DNA from: Yersinia rohdei ATCC 43380
GTDB taxonomy: Bacteria; Pseudomonadota; Gammaproteobacteria; Enterobacterales; Enterobacteriaceae
Length of the DNA stretch: 64,000 bases
Reading direction: 5' to 3'
Assembly: GCF_000173775.1 (NCBI RefSeq)
Contig: NZ_ACCD01000001.1
Span: 467,075-531,074 of the forward strand
A program made the translations under genes and the position numbers. The notes below the pieces were generated by a model, which saw only the letters and a program-made list of their open reading frames with translations, searched no databases and had not been told where the DNA came from. Of the stretch, positions 44,934 through 55,819 are shown piece after piece. Numbering within the stretch: the first letter of the stretch is position 1; each line of letters begins with the position of its first letter.

Positions 44934-45833
44934 GTGTATTCAGGATTGCTGATCATTCTTTTGCCGTTAATTATTGGTTATCTGATCCCACTTAGCCACA
45001 AATCATTAATTCAATTGATCAACCGCTTATTAAGCTGGATGGTCTACGTTATTTTATTTTTTATGGGTATCAGCTTGGCCTTTCTGGAGAATCTCAGCGC
45101 TAACCTGCTGCTTATTTTCCAATACACCGGCATGTTCTTCCTGTGTATTTTTTGTGCTAACTTGCTCGCGTTATTTTTACTTGAGCGCAAGGCGCCCTGG
45201 AAAAACACTCACCGGCAGGAAGCATTACCCTCACGCCTGCACATGGCATTGGAATCATTAAAACTGTGTGGCGTGGTTATTGTCGGTTTTCTGCTTGGTC
45301 TAAGCCAATGGGCATGGCTGCAATTTGCCACTCAAGGCAGCGAAATGGCGCTGATTTTCCTGCTATTTTTAGTCGGGATTCAGTTGCGTAACAGTGGCAT
45401 GACATTGCGCCAGATTGTGTTAAACCGCCGTGGTGCCATTGTGGCTTTAGTGGTCGCGGTCAGCGCATTGGCTGGCGGCGCGCTGGCGGCAGTATTGATG
45501 GGGTTACCGATTAAAACCGGCCTGGCAATGGCGTCTGGCTTTGGCTGGTATTCACTGTCAGGTATTTTATTGACAGATACATTCGGCCCAGTGATTGGGA
45601 GTGCCGCATTCTTCAATGATCTGGCCCGCGAATTAGTCGCCATCATGCTCATCCCCACCCTGGTGCGCAGCAGCCGATCCACAGCTTTGGGTCTGTGCGG
45701 TGCCACTTCGATGGACTTCACGCTGCCAGTATTACAGCGCAGCGGCGGGATAGAAATGGTGCCGGCGGCCATCGTGCACGGCTTTATACTGAGTTTACTG
45801 GCCCCCATCTTGATTGCTTTCTTTTCGTCATAA
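44934..45833 (+). CDS. lysO: L-lysine exporter LysO
   Basis: 299-residue membrane protein with about eight helices (family LysO/YbjE) exporting lysine. A GTG at 44934 (MYSGLLIILLPLIIGYL) with AGGACGG upstream is the best start. The C-terminal TSMDFTLPVLQR and AAIVHGFILSLL agree with E. coli. A 21-bp duplication spans the stop codon (see separate entry). Confidence 0.95.
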   Translation: MYSGLLIILLPLIIGYLIPLSHKSLIQLINRLLSWMVYVILFFMGISLAFLENLSANLLLIFQYTGMFFLCIFCANLLALFLLERKAPWKNTHRQEALPSRLHMALESLKLCGVVIVGFLLGLSQWAWLQFATQGSEMALIFLLFLVGIQLRNSGMTLRQIVLNRRGAIVALVVAVSALAGGALAAVLMGLPIKTGLAMASGFGWYSLSGILLTDTFGPVIGSAAFFNDLARELVAIMLIPTLVRSSRSTALGLCGATSMDFTLPVLQRSGGIEMVPAAIVHGFILSLLAPILIAFFSS

Positions 45834-45857
45834 CCGGCTTTCTTTTCGTCATAACCG
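45816..45857. repeat. 21-bp tandem duplication over the lysO stop codon
   Basis: Two perfect 21-bp copies, GCTTTCTTTTCGTCATAACCG, at 45816-45836 and 45837-45857. The first copy contains the lysO stop (TAA 45831-45833). The period is a multiple of three, so the second copy repeats the last codons and a second in-frame stop. Confidence 0.95.
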
Positions 45858-45935
45858 GCTTTGGCGCAGTGAGTCATCCGATTCACTGCGCAGTCTCCCC
45901 GCCCAAACTGAATAAATTCTCATTCGCAGCAAAAG

Positions 45936-46036
45936 TTGCGCCAAATCAAAACAAGTTAAAGTTGCATTAAAAAAGCCTTTTTAAACCTTCATTGCACCTC
46001 TATGCTTTTAAACACGCATTACAAATGCAACTTTAA
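45936..46036 (+). promoter_or_regulatory. FNR- and NsrR-like sites upstream of hcp
   Basis: TTGCGCCAAATCAA (45936-45949) fits FNR at eight of ten positions. AAGTTGCATTAA (45959-45970) and AAATGCAACTTT (46023-46034) form an inverted pair and resemble NsrR half sites (AAGATGCATTT). In E. coli hcp-hcr is FNR-activated and NsrR-repressed, which fits. The RNA start site is not determined. Confidence 0.5.
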
Positions 46037-46051
46037 ACAGGAAAAATAATT

Positions 46052-47704
46052 ATGTTCTGTGTGCAATGTGAACAAACCATCCGAACCCCCGCAGGCAATG
46101 GCTGCTCTTACGCGCAAGGAATGTGCGGAAAAACGGCTGAAACCTCTGATTTACAAGACTTATTGGTTGCTGTGTTACAAGGGCTTTCAGCTTGGGCATT
46201 AACCGCCCGCGAGCTTGGCATTGTCGATAGCCAAATTGATAGCTTTGCACCCAGAGCCTTTTTCTCAACGCTGACCAATGTGAATTTTGACTCAGACCGC
46301 ATCGTCGGTTATGCCAAAGAAGCCATTTTGTTACGTCAATCGCTGGCCATCCGCTGCCGCCTGATTGACCGCACCATTCGTGTTGACCACCCACTGGCCG
46401 AGCTGCAATTACTGTCAGATGACATCCCTACCCTGCAACAACAATCACAACAATTCGCGTTAAATAGCGACAAAGCTGAAGTAGGTGACGACATTCATGG
46501 CCTGCGGATGCTGTGCTTGTATGGTCTGAAAGGGGCGGCGGCCTATATGGAACACGCCTATGTCTTGGGCCAATCTGATGAGCAAATTTATGCTCAATAT
46601 CATGCCTATATGGCGTGGTTAGGCACCCAACCTCGCGATGTTGATACCTTGCTCAATAACGCGATGGGCATTGGCAAAATGAACTTCAATGTGATGGCCA
46701 TTTTGGACAGCGGCGAAACTCAGGCCTATGGTGATCCGCAGCCAACCTCGGTTAACGTTCGCCCAGTCGCGGGTAAAGCTATTCTTATCTCCGGTCACGA
46801 CCTGAAAGACTTACAAATGCTGCTGGAGCAAACCCAAGGCACCGGAGTGAATATTTACACTCACGGTGAAATGTTGCCTGCCCACGGTTACCCAGAATTG
46901 AAGCGCTATCCGCATTTAGTCGGGAACTACGGCAGTGGCTGGCAGAACCAGCAGACAGAATTTGCCAAATTCCCCGGCCCGATCCTAATGACATCCAACT
47001 GTATCATTGACCCGAACGTGGGGAATTACGGCGACCGGATCTGGACGCGCAGCATTGTTGGCTGGCCGGGTGTTAATCACTTGGATGGCGAAGATTTTTC
47101 AACCGTTATTGAGCAAGCACAGGGCATGGCCGGCTTCCCATACAATGAGCTGGAACATCTAATTACCGTCGGTTTTGGCCGCCAAACCTTATTAAATGCT
47201 GCCGATACCGTGATTGACCTGGTTGCCAGTAAAAAGCTGCGCCATGTGTTCTTGGTTGGCGGTTGTGATGGCAGCCGCACAGAACGCAGCTATTTCACCG
47301 ATTTTGCCCGCAGTGTGCCGCAAGATTGCATCATCATGACATTGGCCTGTGGTAAATATCGCTTCAATAAACTGGATTTCGGCACCCTGGAAGGCTTACC
47401 GCGCCTACTGGATGTCGGCCAATGCAATGATGCCTATTCAGCCATTATGCTGGCGGTTAAATTGTCAGAAAAACTGGGCTGCACGGTTAATGACCTGCCA
47501 CTCAGTCTGGTCTTGTCCTGGTTTGAACAAAAAGCCATCGTTATCTTGCTGACCTTGCTGTCATTGGGGGTGAAAAACATTTACACCGGCCCAACAGCGC
47601 CGGGGTTCCTGACCGATAATCTCATGGGCATTCTCTATGAGAAATTTGGTATGCGGCCAATTACCACGGTAGAGCAAGATATGAACGAAATATTGGGTAA
47701 TTAA
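46052..47704 (+). CDS. hcp: Hybrid cluster protein (hydroxylamine reductase)
   Basis: 550-residue anaerobic iron-sulfur protein with a hybrid [4Fe-2S-2O] cluster, shown in E. coli to act as a high-affinity NO reductase. The N-terminal cluster cysteines C3, C6, C18 and C25 are seen (CVQCEQT...GCSYAQGMC). C-terminal hybrid cluster ligands lie in [15 protein letters not shown] and [10 protein letters not shown] regions. RBS ACAGG before the ATG. Followed by its reductase, hcr. Confidence 0.98.
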   Translation: MFCVQCEQTIRTPAGNGCSYAQGMCGKTAETSDLQDLLVAVLQGLSAWALTARELGIVDSQIDSFAPRAFFSTLTNVNFDSDRIVGYAKEAILLRQSLAIRCRLIDRTIRVDHPLAELQLLSDDIPTLQQQSQQFALNSDKAEVGDDIHGLRMLCLYGLKGAAAYMEHAYVLGQSDEQIYAQYHAYMAWLGTQPRDVDTLLNNAMGIGKMNFNVMAILDSGETQAYGDPQPTSVNVRPVAGKAILISGHDLKDLQMLLEQTQGTGVNIYTHGEMLPAHGYPELKRYPHLVGNYGSGWQNQQTEFAKFPGPILMTSNCIIDPNVGNYGDRIWTRSIVGWPGVNHLDGEDFSTVIEQAQGMAGFPYNELEHLITVGFGRQTLLNAADTVIDLVASKKLRHVFLVGGCDGSRTERSYFTDFARSVPQDCIIMTLACGKYRFNKLDFGTLEGLPRLLDVGQCNDAYSAIMLAVKLSEKLGCTVNDLPLSLVLSWFEQKAIVILLTLLSLGVKNIYTGPTAPGFLTDNLMGILYEKFGMRPITTVEQDMNEILGN

Positions 47705-47718
47705 GTCAAGACTATCGG

Positions 47719-47756
47719 CCCAGTCACTGCGGTGTTTTACCGCGGGCTGGGTTTTT
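47719..47756 (+). terminator. Hairpin between hcp and hcr
   Basis: CCCAG / CTGGG outer stem and GCGG / CCGC inner stem with a TGTTTTA loop, followed by TTTTTAG. A probable terminator or attenuator at the end of hcp; some read-through to hcr is expected. Confidence 0.72.
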
Positions 47757-47826
47757 AGCGATGAGTTTTACTGATGGTTTTTATACTGTTTTTATTGCCA
47801 ATGACCTGATTTGTTGTGAGGCCCCG

Positions 47827-48849
47827 ATGACAGATTTTATCCCAACCGATTGCCCAACGCCCCTCTGCCCTAACCGCATGCAAGTCCACTCCATCGAGCA
47901 AGAAACCCCCGACGTCTGGAGCCTGCGCCTCATTAATCATGATTTTTACCCTTATTTGCCGGGGCAATTTGCCTTAGTCAGTATTCGTAATAGTGATGAA
48001 ACGCTACGGGCTTATACCCTTTCCTCAACGCCCGGGTTAAGCCCCTTTATTCAACTCACGGTGCGCTGTTTAGCAGATGGTGCAGGTTCCCGTTGGCTGA
48101 CACAACAGGTCAAGGAAGGGGATTATCTGTGGTTGTCTGATGCACAAGGTGAATTTACCTGCGCCAACCATACTGATGACCACTATCTGATGTTAGCCGC
48201 AGGTTGCGGTGTGACGCCGGTGATGTCGATGTGCCGTGATTTACTGGCCCGCCCAACCCCGGTGGATATCCGGGTGATTTTTAATGTCCGCTCCCCGGCC
48301 GATGTGATTTTTGCCCACGAATGGCACAGCTTATTGCAGCGCTATCCGCAGCAATTGCACCTCACCTTGATGGCCGAATCAGAAGCAACTGCGGGGTTTA
48401 TCGCCGGACGAATTAATGAACAGGTGATGCAGCAGGTCGCCCCGGATATTAATTGTCGCCGCGTCATGACCTGTGGGCCGGCGCCTTATATGGCGTGGGT
48501 CGCGCAGTATTGTCGCGAACAATCAGTACCTGCGGATCATTTCCAACAAGAGCAATTTCGCAGCGCAGATGAAGCCATTGATAACAGCAATGAATTGACA
48601 ATGACCATCAGCCACCCACTGCGCCAGGTAAAAGTACCCGTCGGCACATCACTCTTATTTGCTCTGGAACAACACCAAGTGCCGGTGATGGCGGCTTGTC
48701 GTGCCGGGGTTTGCGGCTCATGTAAAACCCGCATTCTGCACGGCGAATATACCACCACCAGCACCATGACATTGACTCCCGCAGAGATTGCCCAAGGTTA
48801 TGTATTGGCATGCAGTTGCCAGTTACAAGGTGATGTCCAACTGGCTTAA
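47827..48849 (+). CDS. hcr: NADH oxidoreductase Hcr
   Basis: 340-residue electron donor for Hcp. N-terminal FAD and NAD(P) domains (LRAYTLSSTPG; AAGCGVTPVMSM) and a C-terminal plant-type [2Fe-2S] domain with CRAGVCGSCKT and a later C (ACSCQL). ATG at 47827 (MTDFIPTDCP), with GTGAGG seven bases upstream, is chosen over the in-frame ATG at 47761 that lies inside the hcp terminator region. Confidence 0.96.
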   Translation: MTDFIPTDCPTPLCPNRMQVHSIEQETPDVWSLRLINHDFYPYLPGQFALVSIRNSDETLRAYTLSSTPGLSPFIQLTVRCLADGAGSRWLTQQVKEGDYLWLSDAQGEFTCANHTDDHYLMLAAGCGVTPVMSMCRDLLARPTPVDIRVIFNVRSPADVIFAHEWHSLLQRYPQQLHLTLMAESEATAGFIAGRINEQVMQQVAPDINCRRVMTCGPAPYMAWVAQYCREQSVPADHFQQEQFRSADEAIDNSNELTMTISHPLRQVKVPVGTSLLFALEQHQVPVMAACRAGVCGSCKTRILHGEYTTTSTMTLTPAEIAQGYVLACSCQLQGDVQLA

Positions 48850-48938
48850 ACCTATTTCAACCGCCCCCTATTGGCATATCTCTCGCATTAGTGGGGCAAT
48901 TATTGCCAAACGCGCCATACTTTTACCTCAATGTACCT

Positions 48939-49050
48939 TATAGATTTCAAACTATAGATAGGTGGCAACTGAGTAAGTCTAAAGAGCTGTAATAACTCAA
49001 TGACTTAGATAACAGCCAATCCTTCTGCACTTTGAAAAATGACGGGTATA
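48939..49050. repeat. ERIC-like palindromic element, diverged
   Basis: Starts TATAGATTTCAAAC, has an inner GACTTAGATAACAGCC and AACTCAATGACTTAGATAAC core, and ends TTTGAAAAATGACGGGTATA, which pairs with the left end. About 112 bp, immediately before poxB; it may carry part of the poxB upstream region. Confidence 0.6.
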
Positions 49051-49075
49051 GCCATTAATCCTTGAGGGAACAATT

Positions 49076-50797
49076 ATGAAGCAAACCGTGGCGACACTGA
49101 TCGCAAAAACCTTGGAGCAAGCCGGTGTTAAGCGCATTTGGGGGGTAACCGGAGATTCACTCAATGGCCTGAGTGATAGCCTACACCGCATGGGAACTAT
49201 CGAATGGCTAGGAACTCGCCATGAAGAAGTTGCCGCTTTTGCCGCCGGAGCAGAAGCCCAGCTCACCGGGCAGTTGGCGGTATGTGCCGGTTCCTGTGGC
49301 CCTGGTAATTTGCATCTGATTAATGGCTTATTTGATTGTCACCGCAACCATGTGCCGGTACTGGCCATCGCCGCACATATTCCTTCCAGTGAAATTGGCA
49401 GCGGTTATTTTCAGGAAACCCATCCACAAGAATTATTCCGTGAATGCAGCCATTACTGTGAGTTAGTTTCCAATCCAGAACAATTGCCGCGAGTACTGGA
49501 AATTGCCATGCGCACAGCCATTCTTAAGCGCGGGGTTTCTGTCATTGTACTGCCGGGGGATGTGGCTCTACAGCCCGCGCCAGAAGATGCCACTGTGGTA
49601 TGGCAAACCCCTAAATTGCCGTTAGTTCAGCCACTTATGAGTGAGCTGGCTATTTTGGCGCAGACACTAAATCAGGCGAAAAATATCACTTTGCTGTGTG
49701 GCAGCGGCTGTGCTGATGCCCATGATGAAGTGGTGAAATTAGCTGAACTGCTGCAAGCCCCGGTGGTGCATGCTCTGCGTGGTAAAGAACATATTGAGTG
49801 GGATAATCCCTATAGCGTTGGCATGACTGGGCTGATTGGTTTCGCCTCCGGCTATCATGCTATGCTCAATGCCGACACCTTAGTGCTGCTGGGGACACAA
49901 TTCCCCTACCGTGCATTTTATCCCACCCATGCAAACATCATCCAAATTGATATCAACCCAGGGAGTATTGGCGCTCACTGCCCAGTCAACATGGCTTTAG
50001 TCGGCGATATCAAAACCACTCTCAGCGCCCTGCTACCACAGCTAGAAGCTAAAAATGATAATGCGTTTTTGACCAAAGCACTGGAGCATTATCGCACCAC
50101 CCGCAAAGATTTAGACGGCCTGGCCACCGCCAATGACCATCAACCTATTCATCCGCAATATCTGGCACAGCAAATCAGCCACCATGCCAATGATGATACT
50201 ATTTTTACCTGTGATGTTGGCACACCAACCGTGTGGGCGGCCCGCTACCTGACCATGAATGGTAAACGGCGCTTACTTGGCTCGTTTAACCACGGGTCAA
50301 TGGCCAATGCCATGCCGCAAGCTATTGGCGCGCAAGCAACTGATCTTAATAGGCAAGTGGTGGCCTTGTGTGGCGATGGTGGATTCACCATGCTAATGGG
50401 CGATTTTCTCACCTTGGCGCAGCTAAAGTTGCCGGTGAAAATTGTGGTGTTTAATAACAGTGTGCTGGGTTTTGTGGCGATGGAAATGAAAGCCGGTGGT
50501 TATCTCACTGACGGCACTGACTTACATAACCCAGATTTTGCCGCCATTGCCAATGCCGCCGGTATCAAAGGGATTCGAGTAGAAAAAGCCACCGAACTGG
50601 ATGCAGCGCTGGAAAGCGCATTTGCTCACCCGGGGCCAGTCTTGGTGGATGTGGTTACCGCCAAACAAGAATTATCCATGCCACCACAAATCAAGTTTGA
50701 ACAAGCCAAAGGATTCAGCCTGTACATGCTTAGGGCTATTATTAATGGCCGTGGTGATGAAGTTGTCGAACTGGCAAAAACCAACTGGCTACGTTAA
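49076..50797 (+). CDS. poxB: Pyruvate dehydrogenase (ubiquinone), pyruvate oxidase
   Basis: 573-residue TPP- and FAD-dependent peripheral membrane enzyme that oxidises pyruvate to acetate and CO2 and passes electrons to ubiquinone. The TPP motif [17 protein letters not shown] and the N-terminal [18 protein letters not shown] are intact. The C-terminus that binds lipid is present. In E. coli it is RpoS-dependent. Good RBS (TTGAGGG) before ATG. Confidence 0.98.
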   Translation: MKQTVATLIAKTLEQAGVKRIWGVTGDSLNGLSDSLHRMGTIEWLGTRHEEVAAFAAGAEAQLTGQLAVCAGSCGPGNLHLINGLFDCHRNHVPVLAIAAHIPSSEIGSGYFQETHPQELFRECSHYCELVSNPEQLPRVLEIAMRTAILKRGVSVIVLPGDVALQPAPEDATVVWQTPKLPLVQPLMSELAILAQTLNQAKNITLLCGSGCADAHDEVVKLAELLQAPVVHALRGKEHIEWDNPYSVGMTGLIGFASGYHAMLNADTLVLLGTQFPYRAFYPTHANIIQIDINPGSIGAHCPVNMALVGDIKTTLSALLPQLEAKNDNAFLTKALEHYRTTRKDLDGLATANDHQPIHPQYLAQQISHHANDDTIFTCDVGTPTVWAARYLTMNGKRRLLGSFNHGSMANAMPQAIGAQATDLNRQVVALCGDGGFTMLMGDFLTLAQLKLPVKIVVFNNSVLGFVAMEMKAGGYLTDGTDLHNPDFAAIANAAGIKGIRVEKATELDAALESAFAHPGPVLVDVVTAKQELSMPPQIKFEQAKGFSLYMLRAIINGRGDEVVELAKTNWLR

Positions 50798-50836
50798 TCA
50801 CATCATCTCTCCCCACTAGCTCTTTTTCTGTTCTTC

Positions 50837-50871
50837 GCCAATGAACGCGGTTTTATACCGCAGTCATTGGC
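50837..50871. terminator. Hairpin downstream of poxB
   Basis: Long stem GCCAATGA.CGCGGT / ACCGC.GTCATTGGC with a short loop, 40 bp past poxB. No T run follows on the plus strand; it may be a weak terminator or mRNA-protecting hairpin. Confidence 0.55.
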
Positions 50872-51026
50872 AACCTCATATGCATTTTCTCAAGCCAGTT
50901 AACTGTTTTCAGCTCATAGACAGATAAAAATTAAGCAGGTGCATGAGGCTGCTTAATTCACATTCTCATTCATAATATGCATCTTCAAATCATAATAAAA
51001 TCGAGTCTATATTGAGGATAAATAAA

Positions 51027-51914
51027 ATGGCAAAAAGCAATATGTCAGATTTCTCACCCTCTGCTGAATTAGTCTGCATACTCAGGGCTAAGTCTTACAA
51101 TGAAAAAAGAGAGGGTTACAAAACAGATGATTATATCTCGCTATTAATTTCACATTCTTTAACCTCTTTTATTTCCATGACACAAAAATCATTCTTAATG
51201 CAGGACAATACTCTCTCGCCGCAGATACCGGTGGGCAGTTATGAGTTTTTAATTAGTCGCATAAAATACATAGATGAGTTTTTTCAACAGCATGCTGGTA
51301 GCTTTGCCAAAATTTTTATTCTTGGCGCAGGATTTGATTCCAGAGCCATTAGATTTCAGAATTTACTACAGCAAAGTCTCATTTATGAACTAGACCATCC
51401 CGCATCACAAAAGAACAAAATAGCTAAACTACAAGAGCTTAGCATCTATCCCCAAGCGAATTTACAGTATATTCCTATTGATTTTAATCAGGGGGATTTG
51501 GCAAATACATTGCAGGGATTGCCAATAACAAAAGGAGAAAAATACCTCTTTTTATTGGAGGGACTAATTATGTATTTACCCCCCAGCACGGTGGAGCATA
51601 TTTTTTCAGCTATCAGCAACTATGCGCCCACCGGCAGCGAAATCATTTTCGACTATGTTTATTCTCATGTTCTTAGCGGAGAAAATACCTCATATGACTC
51701 AATTGAGATCGTAGAAGTGCTAAAAAACATCGGCGAACACTGGTTGTCCGGTATCGAAAAAAAACAATTAAACACTTTTCTCAATACCTATCATCTGACA
51801 CTGCTTCATGACGTAGATGCCCATGCACTGGAACAGCGTTTTTTTACCAATCAACAAGGTAAGGTGCTGGTAAAACTCAATTCAGCACTGGCTATCGCCC
51901 ATGCAATCAAATAA
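51027..51914 (+). CDS. SAM-dependent methyltransferase, leucine carboxyl methyltransferase-like (TIGR00027 type)
   Basis: 295-residue class I methyltransferase of the LCM/PPM1-like family. The SAM-binding motif LGAGFDSRAIRF, the acidic YELDHP and the LLEGLIMYLPP motif are typical of the TIGR00027 group. The start is ATG at 51027 (MAKSNMSDFSPS), with GAGGA nine bases upstream; the longer TTG frame at 51012 overlaps that RBS. Bases are clearly more AT-rich than in poxB and ltaE on either side, which in E. coli are adjacent; so it is probably acquired. Substrate unknown; several such proteins act in secondary metabolism or toxin synthesis, but nothing here points to one. Confidence 0.85.
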   Translation: MAKSNMSDFSPSAELVCILRAKSYNEKREGYKTDDYISLLISHSLTSFISMTQKSFLMQDNTLSPQIPVGSYEFLISRIKYIDEFFQQHAGSFAKIFILGAGFDSRAIRFQNLLQQSLIYELDHPASQKNKIAKLQELSIYPQANLQYIPIDFNQGDLANTLQGLPITKGEKYLFLLEGLIMYLPPSTVEHIFSAISNYAPTGSEIIFDYVYSHVLSGENTSYDSIEIVEVLKNIGEHWLSGIEKKQLNTFLNTYHLTLLHDVDAHALEQRFFTNQQGKVLVKLNSALAIAHAIK

Positions 51915-52052
51915 AAAACAAAATAAAATCAGCAAACAAACCTCTATTTCGAGCTTAATCTGCTATTTAAAACCAATAACCCTGTCGTGGGCTTTTTTGT
52001 TTCAATATTCTCGTTATGATGAAACCTGTCTTTTCCCGCGCGCGAGATTATT

Positions 52053-53072
52053 ATGCTAATTGATTTACGCAGTGACACAGTAACGCAACCCAACGCCGCC
52101 ATGCGCCAGGCTATGGCCAATGCCGAGGTCGGCGATGATGTGTATGGCGACGACCCGACGGTAAATGCTTTAGAAGCCGAAGCCGCCAAGCTATCAGGGA
52201 AAGAAGCCGCACTGTTTCTGCCTACCGGCACTCAAGCAAATCTGGTGGCGTTATTAACCCATTGCCAGCGCGGTGAAGAGTATATCGTCGGCCAAAAAGC
52301 CCATAACTACCTGTACGAAGCCGGTGGGGCAGCAGTTCTCGGCAGTATTCAGCCGCAACCTATTGATGCCAATGATGATGGCACTCTGCCATTAGATAAA
52401 GTGGCGGCGGCTATCAAGCCCGATGATATTCACTTTGCTCAAACCCGGCTTCTCAGCCTGGAAAATACCCACAGTGGCAAAGTATTGCCCTTGAGTTATT
52501 TACAGCAAGCTTGGGCACTGACCCGAGAGAAAAAACTGGCATTACACATTGATGGCGCACGTATTTTTAATGCCGCCGTCGCGCTGAATGTACCACTGAG
52601 CGACATCAGCCAATATTGCGATACCTTAACCATTTGCCTGTCCAAAGGCTTGGGAACACCGGTGGGTTCCCTGCTGTGTGGCAATGCTGAATACATTCAC
52701 CGTGCCCGCCGCTGGCGTAAAATGACCGGCGGTGGCATGCGTCAGGCCGGTATTCTGGCCGCCGCGGGGTTATACGCCTTAGAGCACAATGTTGCCCGCC
52801 TCAAAGATGACCATGACAATGCAGAGTGGCTGGAGCAGCAACTGCGCGCATTGGATATTGAAATAGTGGCCCCCGGTGCACAAACCAATGTGCTGTATAT
52901 TAAGCAATCAGCTGAATCCGCCGCCAAACTTGGCCCCTGGATGCGCGAACGTGGCGTATTAATCAGTGCTGGCCCAATAACCAGAATGATTACTCACATC
53001 AATATTAGCCGCGCAGATCTGGAAACAGTGGTCAGCTTGTGGCGCGAATTTTTAATAGAGCAAAGCTCATGA
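52053..53072 (+). CDS. ltaE: Low-specificity L-threonine (L-allo-threonine) aldolase
   Basis: 339-residue PLP enzyme that cleaves L-threonine and L-allo-threonine to glycine and acetaldehyde. N-terminal [13 protein letters not shown] and the PLP lysine K198 in [11 protein letters not shown] are clear. The stop overlaps the ybjT start by four bases (ATGA), so the two genes are translationally coupled. Confidence 0.97.
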   Translation: MLIDLRSDTVTQPNAAMRQAMANAEVGDDVYGDDPTVNALEAEAAKLSGKEAALFLPTGTQANLVALLTHCQRGEEYIVGQKAHNYLYEAGGAAVLGSIQPQPIDANDDGTLPLDKVAAAIKPDDIHFAQTRLLSLENTHSGKVLPLSYLQQAWALTREKKLALHIDGARIFNAAVALNVPLSDISQYCDTLTICLSKGLGTPVGSLLCGNAEYIHRARRWRKMTGGGMRQAGILAAAGLYALEHNVARLKDDHDNAEWLEQQLRALDIEIVAPGAQTNVLYIKQSAESAAKLGPWMRERGVLISAGPITRMITHINISRADLETVVSLWREFLIEQSS

Positions 53073-54544
53073 CGCCGCAACGGATCTTGGTGCTGGGTGC
53101 CAGTGGCTATATTGGCCAGCATCTGGTACCCAGACTCAGCCAACAGGGGCACCAAGTCACGGCAGCGGCTCGCCGAATTGAGTGGTTAAAAGAGCAGCCG
53201 TGGCCGGGGGTCAATTGCCGTTTTGTGGATCTTTACCAGCCCGCAACACTCAGTGCAGCCTTACAAGACATTGATGTTGTTTACTATTTAGTGCATGGCA
53301 TGGGCGACGGACAGGATCTAATTGAGCAGGAACGTATTGCTGCCAACAATATGAAGACGGCACTGGCCGCCAGCCCGAACTCGGCGGTCAAACACGTCAT
53401 TTATCTGGGGGCATTGCAGCCGGAAGATAACAGTTCCTCGCATCTGATTGCGCGCAAACTGACCGGCGACTTACTGCGCCAAAGTGGCATTCCAGTCACA
53501 GAATTGCGCGCCAGTATCATCGTCGGCCCCGGTTCTGCCGCCTTTGAAGTGATGCGCGATATGGTTTATAACCTGCCCATCCTAACCCCCCCGCGCTGGG
53601 TGCGCTCTAAATCATCCCCGGTAGCGCTAGAAAACTTGTTAGTGTATTTGACTGAGTTACTTAATCACCCGTCGGCTGAAAACCGCATTTTTGATGTCGC
53701 AGGGCCGGAATACATCAGTTATCAAACCCTGTTCGAGCGCTTTATTGCCATCAGTGGCAAACGCCGTTGGCTGATTCCTATCCCGCTCCCTACCCGCTTT
53801 ATCTCTGTCTATTTCATCAGCATGATCACCTCAGTGCCGACCTCAATTGCCAGTGCACTGATTGAAGGACTGAATCACGACCTGCCCGCCGACGGCCAGC
53901 CTTTGCAGGCGCTTATCCCGCAAAAACTGATCAGCTTTGACGATGCCGTCAAAGAAACATTGCGCCGTGAAGATGAAGTGGTGGACTCCCCCGACTGGGG
54001 CTATGACCCTGAGGCCCGCGCCCGCTGGCGGCCAGGTTATGGCTTTTATCCTAAACAAGCTGGCTGCCAGGTTTATACCACCGCATCCAGCGAAGCACTG
54101 TGGCATGTCGTGCAACAAATCGGCGGTAAAGAAGGGTATTTCTATGGCAATCCATTATGGAAAACCCGCGCCTGGATGGATGATATTGCCGGGGGCGGTG
54201 TGGTTTATGGCCGCCCGGATAGAGACACACTGGAATTGGGCGACCTGATTGATGGCTGGAAAGTCATCACACTCAAACCCTTGCGCCAGTTAGCCATGAT
54301 GTTCGGCATGAAAGCGCCGGGCTTGGGCCGATTGACTTTTACCATCAAAGACTTAGGAGGGCGGCGGAGTTTTGATGTCCGGGCATGGTGGCATCCGGCG
54401 GGCTTTAATGGCTTGCTGTACTGGTTTGTGATGATGCCAGCGCACTTATTTATTTTCCGTGGTATGGCCAAAAGAATTACAACTTTAGCCGAGCAATATG
54501 ATAGCGAACACCCAGTTAAACCCAACCACGAATCCGCTGAGTAA
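53069..54544 (+). CDS. ybjT: NAD(P)-binding SDR-like protein YbjT with DUF2867
   Basis: 491-residue protein with an N-terminal Rossmann fold (GASGYIGQH) of the atypical SDR type and a C-terminal DUF2867 (SRPBCC-like) domain (after about residue 320) including [19 protein letters not shown] and a hydrophobic [13 protein letters not shown] near the end. Function unknown. Start at 53069, from the ATGA overlap with ltaE. E. coli has the same ltaE-ybjT order. Confidence 0.9.
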   Translation: MTPQRILVLGASGYIGQHLVPRLSQQGHQVTAAARRIEWLKEQPWPGVNCRFVDLYQPATLSAALQDIDVVYYLVHGMGDGQDLIEQERIAANNMKTALAASPNSAVKHVIYLGALQPEDNSSSHLIARKLTGDLLRQSGIPVTELRASIIVGPGSAAFEVMRDMVYNLPILTPPRWVRSKSSPVALENLLVYLTELLNHPSAENRIFDVAGPEYISYQTLFERFIAISGKRRWLIPIPLPTRFISVYFISMITSVPTSIASALIEGLNHDLPADGQPLQALIPQKLISFDDAVKETLRREDEVVDSPDWGYDPEARARWRPGYGFYPKQAGCQVYTTASSEALWHVVQQIGGKEGYFYGNPLWKTRAWMDDIAGGGVVYGRPDRDTLELGDLIDGWKVITLKPLRQLAMMFGMKAPGLGRLTFTIKDLGGRRSFDVRAWWHPAGFNGLLYWFVMMPAHLFIFRGMAKRITTLAEQYDSEHPVKPNHESAE

Positions 54545-54686
54545 GGCCATCTCTCTGGCTGTAACTTAAATATGACGGGGATAGTGATTGCATACCGCCT
54601 CAATTCACGGAAGAATGGCATCTTATTTGCTGGGCGAATAATTCAAAGCCTTAGCATTCAGATTCTTGGTGGGAACCGAATTCGTT

Positions 54687-55697
54687 ATGAAGGTATTGGT
54701 CACCGGTGCAACCTGTGGGTTAGGCCGAAATGCCGTTGAATATCTCCGTCGTCAGGGTATCAAAGTCATTGCCACCGGCAACAACCCGGCGATGGGCGCA
54801 TTATTGACAAAAATGGGCGCTGAATTTATTCATGCTGACCTAACCAACCTGGTGTCTTCACAGGCAAAAGCCATGTTGGCAGATATTGATACCTTGTGGC
54901 ATTGCTCCAGTTTCACTTCTCCTTGGGGTACCGAGCAGGCATTTGACCAGGCAAACGTCCGCGCCACACGCCGCTTGGGGGAATGGGCTGCGGCTTATGG
55001 TGTCGAGAATTTTATTCATATCTCTTCACCCGCTATTTATTTTGATTATCACCACCATCGTAACGTTAAGGAAGACTTCCGCCCGGCACGTTTTGCCAAT
55101 GATTTCGCCCGCAGCAAAGCCGCCGGAGAAGAGGTTATCCAACAGCTGGCACTGTCCAACCCTCAGACTCACTTCAGTATTTTGCGCCCACAAGGTTTAT
55201 TCGGCCCACATGACACCGTAATGCTGCCGCGCCTATTACAGATGATGAAACACTATGGCACTCTGCTGCTGCCCCGTGGCGGTAACGCATTGGTGGATAT
55301 GACTTATCTGGAAAATGCGGTGCATGCTATGTGGCTGGCGACCCAAAGCCAAAATACGCCATCAGGCCGAGCCTATAATATTACCAATCAGCAACCCCGG
55401 CCCTTGCGCACTATTGCGCAACACCTGCTGGAAGAGCTGGATATCACATGCCGTATCCGCTCGGTGCCTTACCCCATGATGGATATCATGGCCAGGGCAA
55501 TGGAGAAGCTGACCAACAAAGAAGAAAAAGAACCCATACTGACGCATTATGGTGTCGCCAAACTCAACTTTGACCTAACACTGGATACCCAGCGGGCTGA
55601 GTTGGAGCTAGGCTATCGCCCAATAGTGTCACTGGACGAAGGTATTATTCGCACTGCCCGCTGGTTAAAAGAACACGGTAAATTACGCGGCTGTTAA
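54687..55697 (+). CDS. ybjS: NAD-dependent epimerase/dehydratase family protein YbjS
   Basis: 336-residue extended SDR. Cofactor motif GATCGLGRN near the N-terminus. The Tyr of the usual SDR YxxxK is not seen; the region reads [13 protein letters not shown] and ARSKAAGEE, as in E. coli YbjS. Start MKVLVTGA at 54687 matches E. coli; the longer frame from 54666 adds seven unconserved residues. Substrate unknown. Confidence 0.9.
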   Translation: MKVLVTGATCGLGRNAVEYLRRQGIKVIATGNNPAMGALLTKMGAEFIHADLTNLVSSQAKAMLADIDTLWHCSSFTSPWGTEQAFDQANVRATRRLGEWAAAYGVENFIHISSPAIYFDYHHHRNVKEDFRPARFANDFARSKAAGEEVIQQLALSNPQTHFSILRPQGLFGPHDTVMLPRLLQMMKHYGTLLLPRGGNALVDMTYLENAVHAMWLATQSQNTPSGRAYNITNQQPRPLRTIAQHLLEELDITCRIRSVPYPMMDIMARAMEKLTNKEEKEPILTHYGVAKLNFDLTLDTQRAELELGYRPIVSLDEGIIRTARWLKEHGKLRGC

Positions 55698-55819
55698 GCC
55701 TGGTTGCCACTGATGTTGGCAGCCGATTTATCATTCACTTTAACTGGCTGCAACGCCACATTCTTTGGCTATAGACTACAATCTCTTTCATAACAGATTC
55801 TTTTATTTAAGGTCATCAT

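Noticed and set aside
54552..54583. ERIC remnant before ybjS
   Set aside because: Only one arm (TGTAACTTAAATATGACGGG and following) is seen. Without the opposite arm I cannot support an element.
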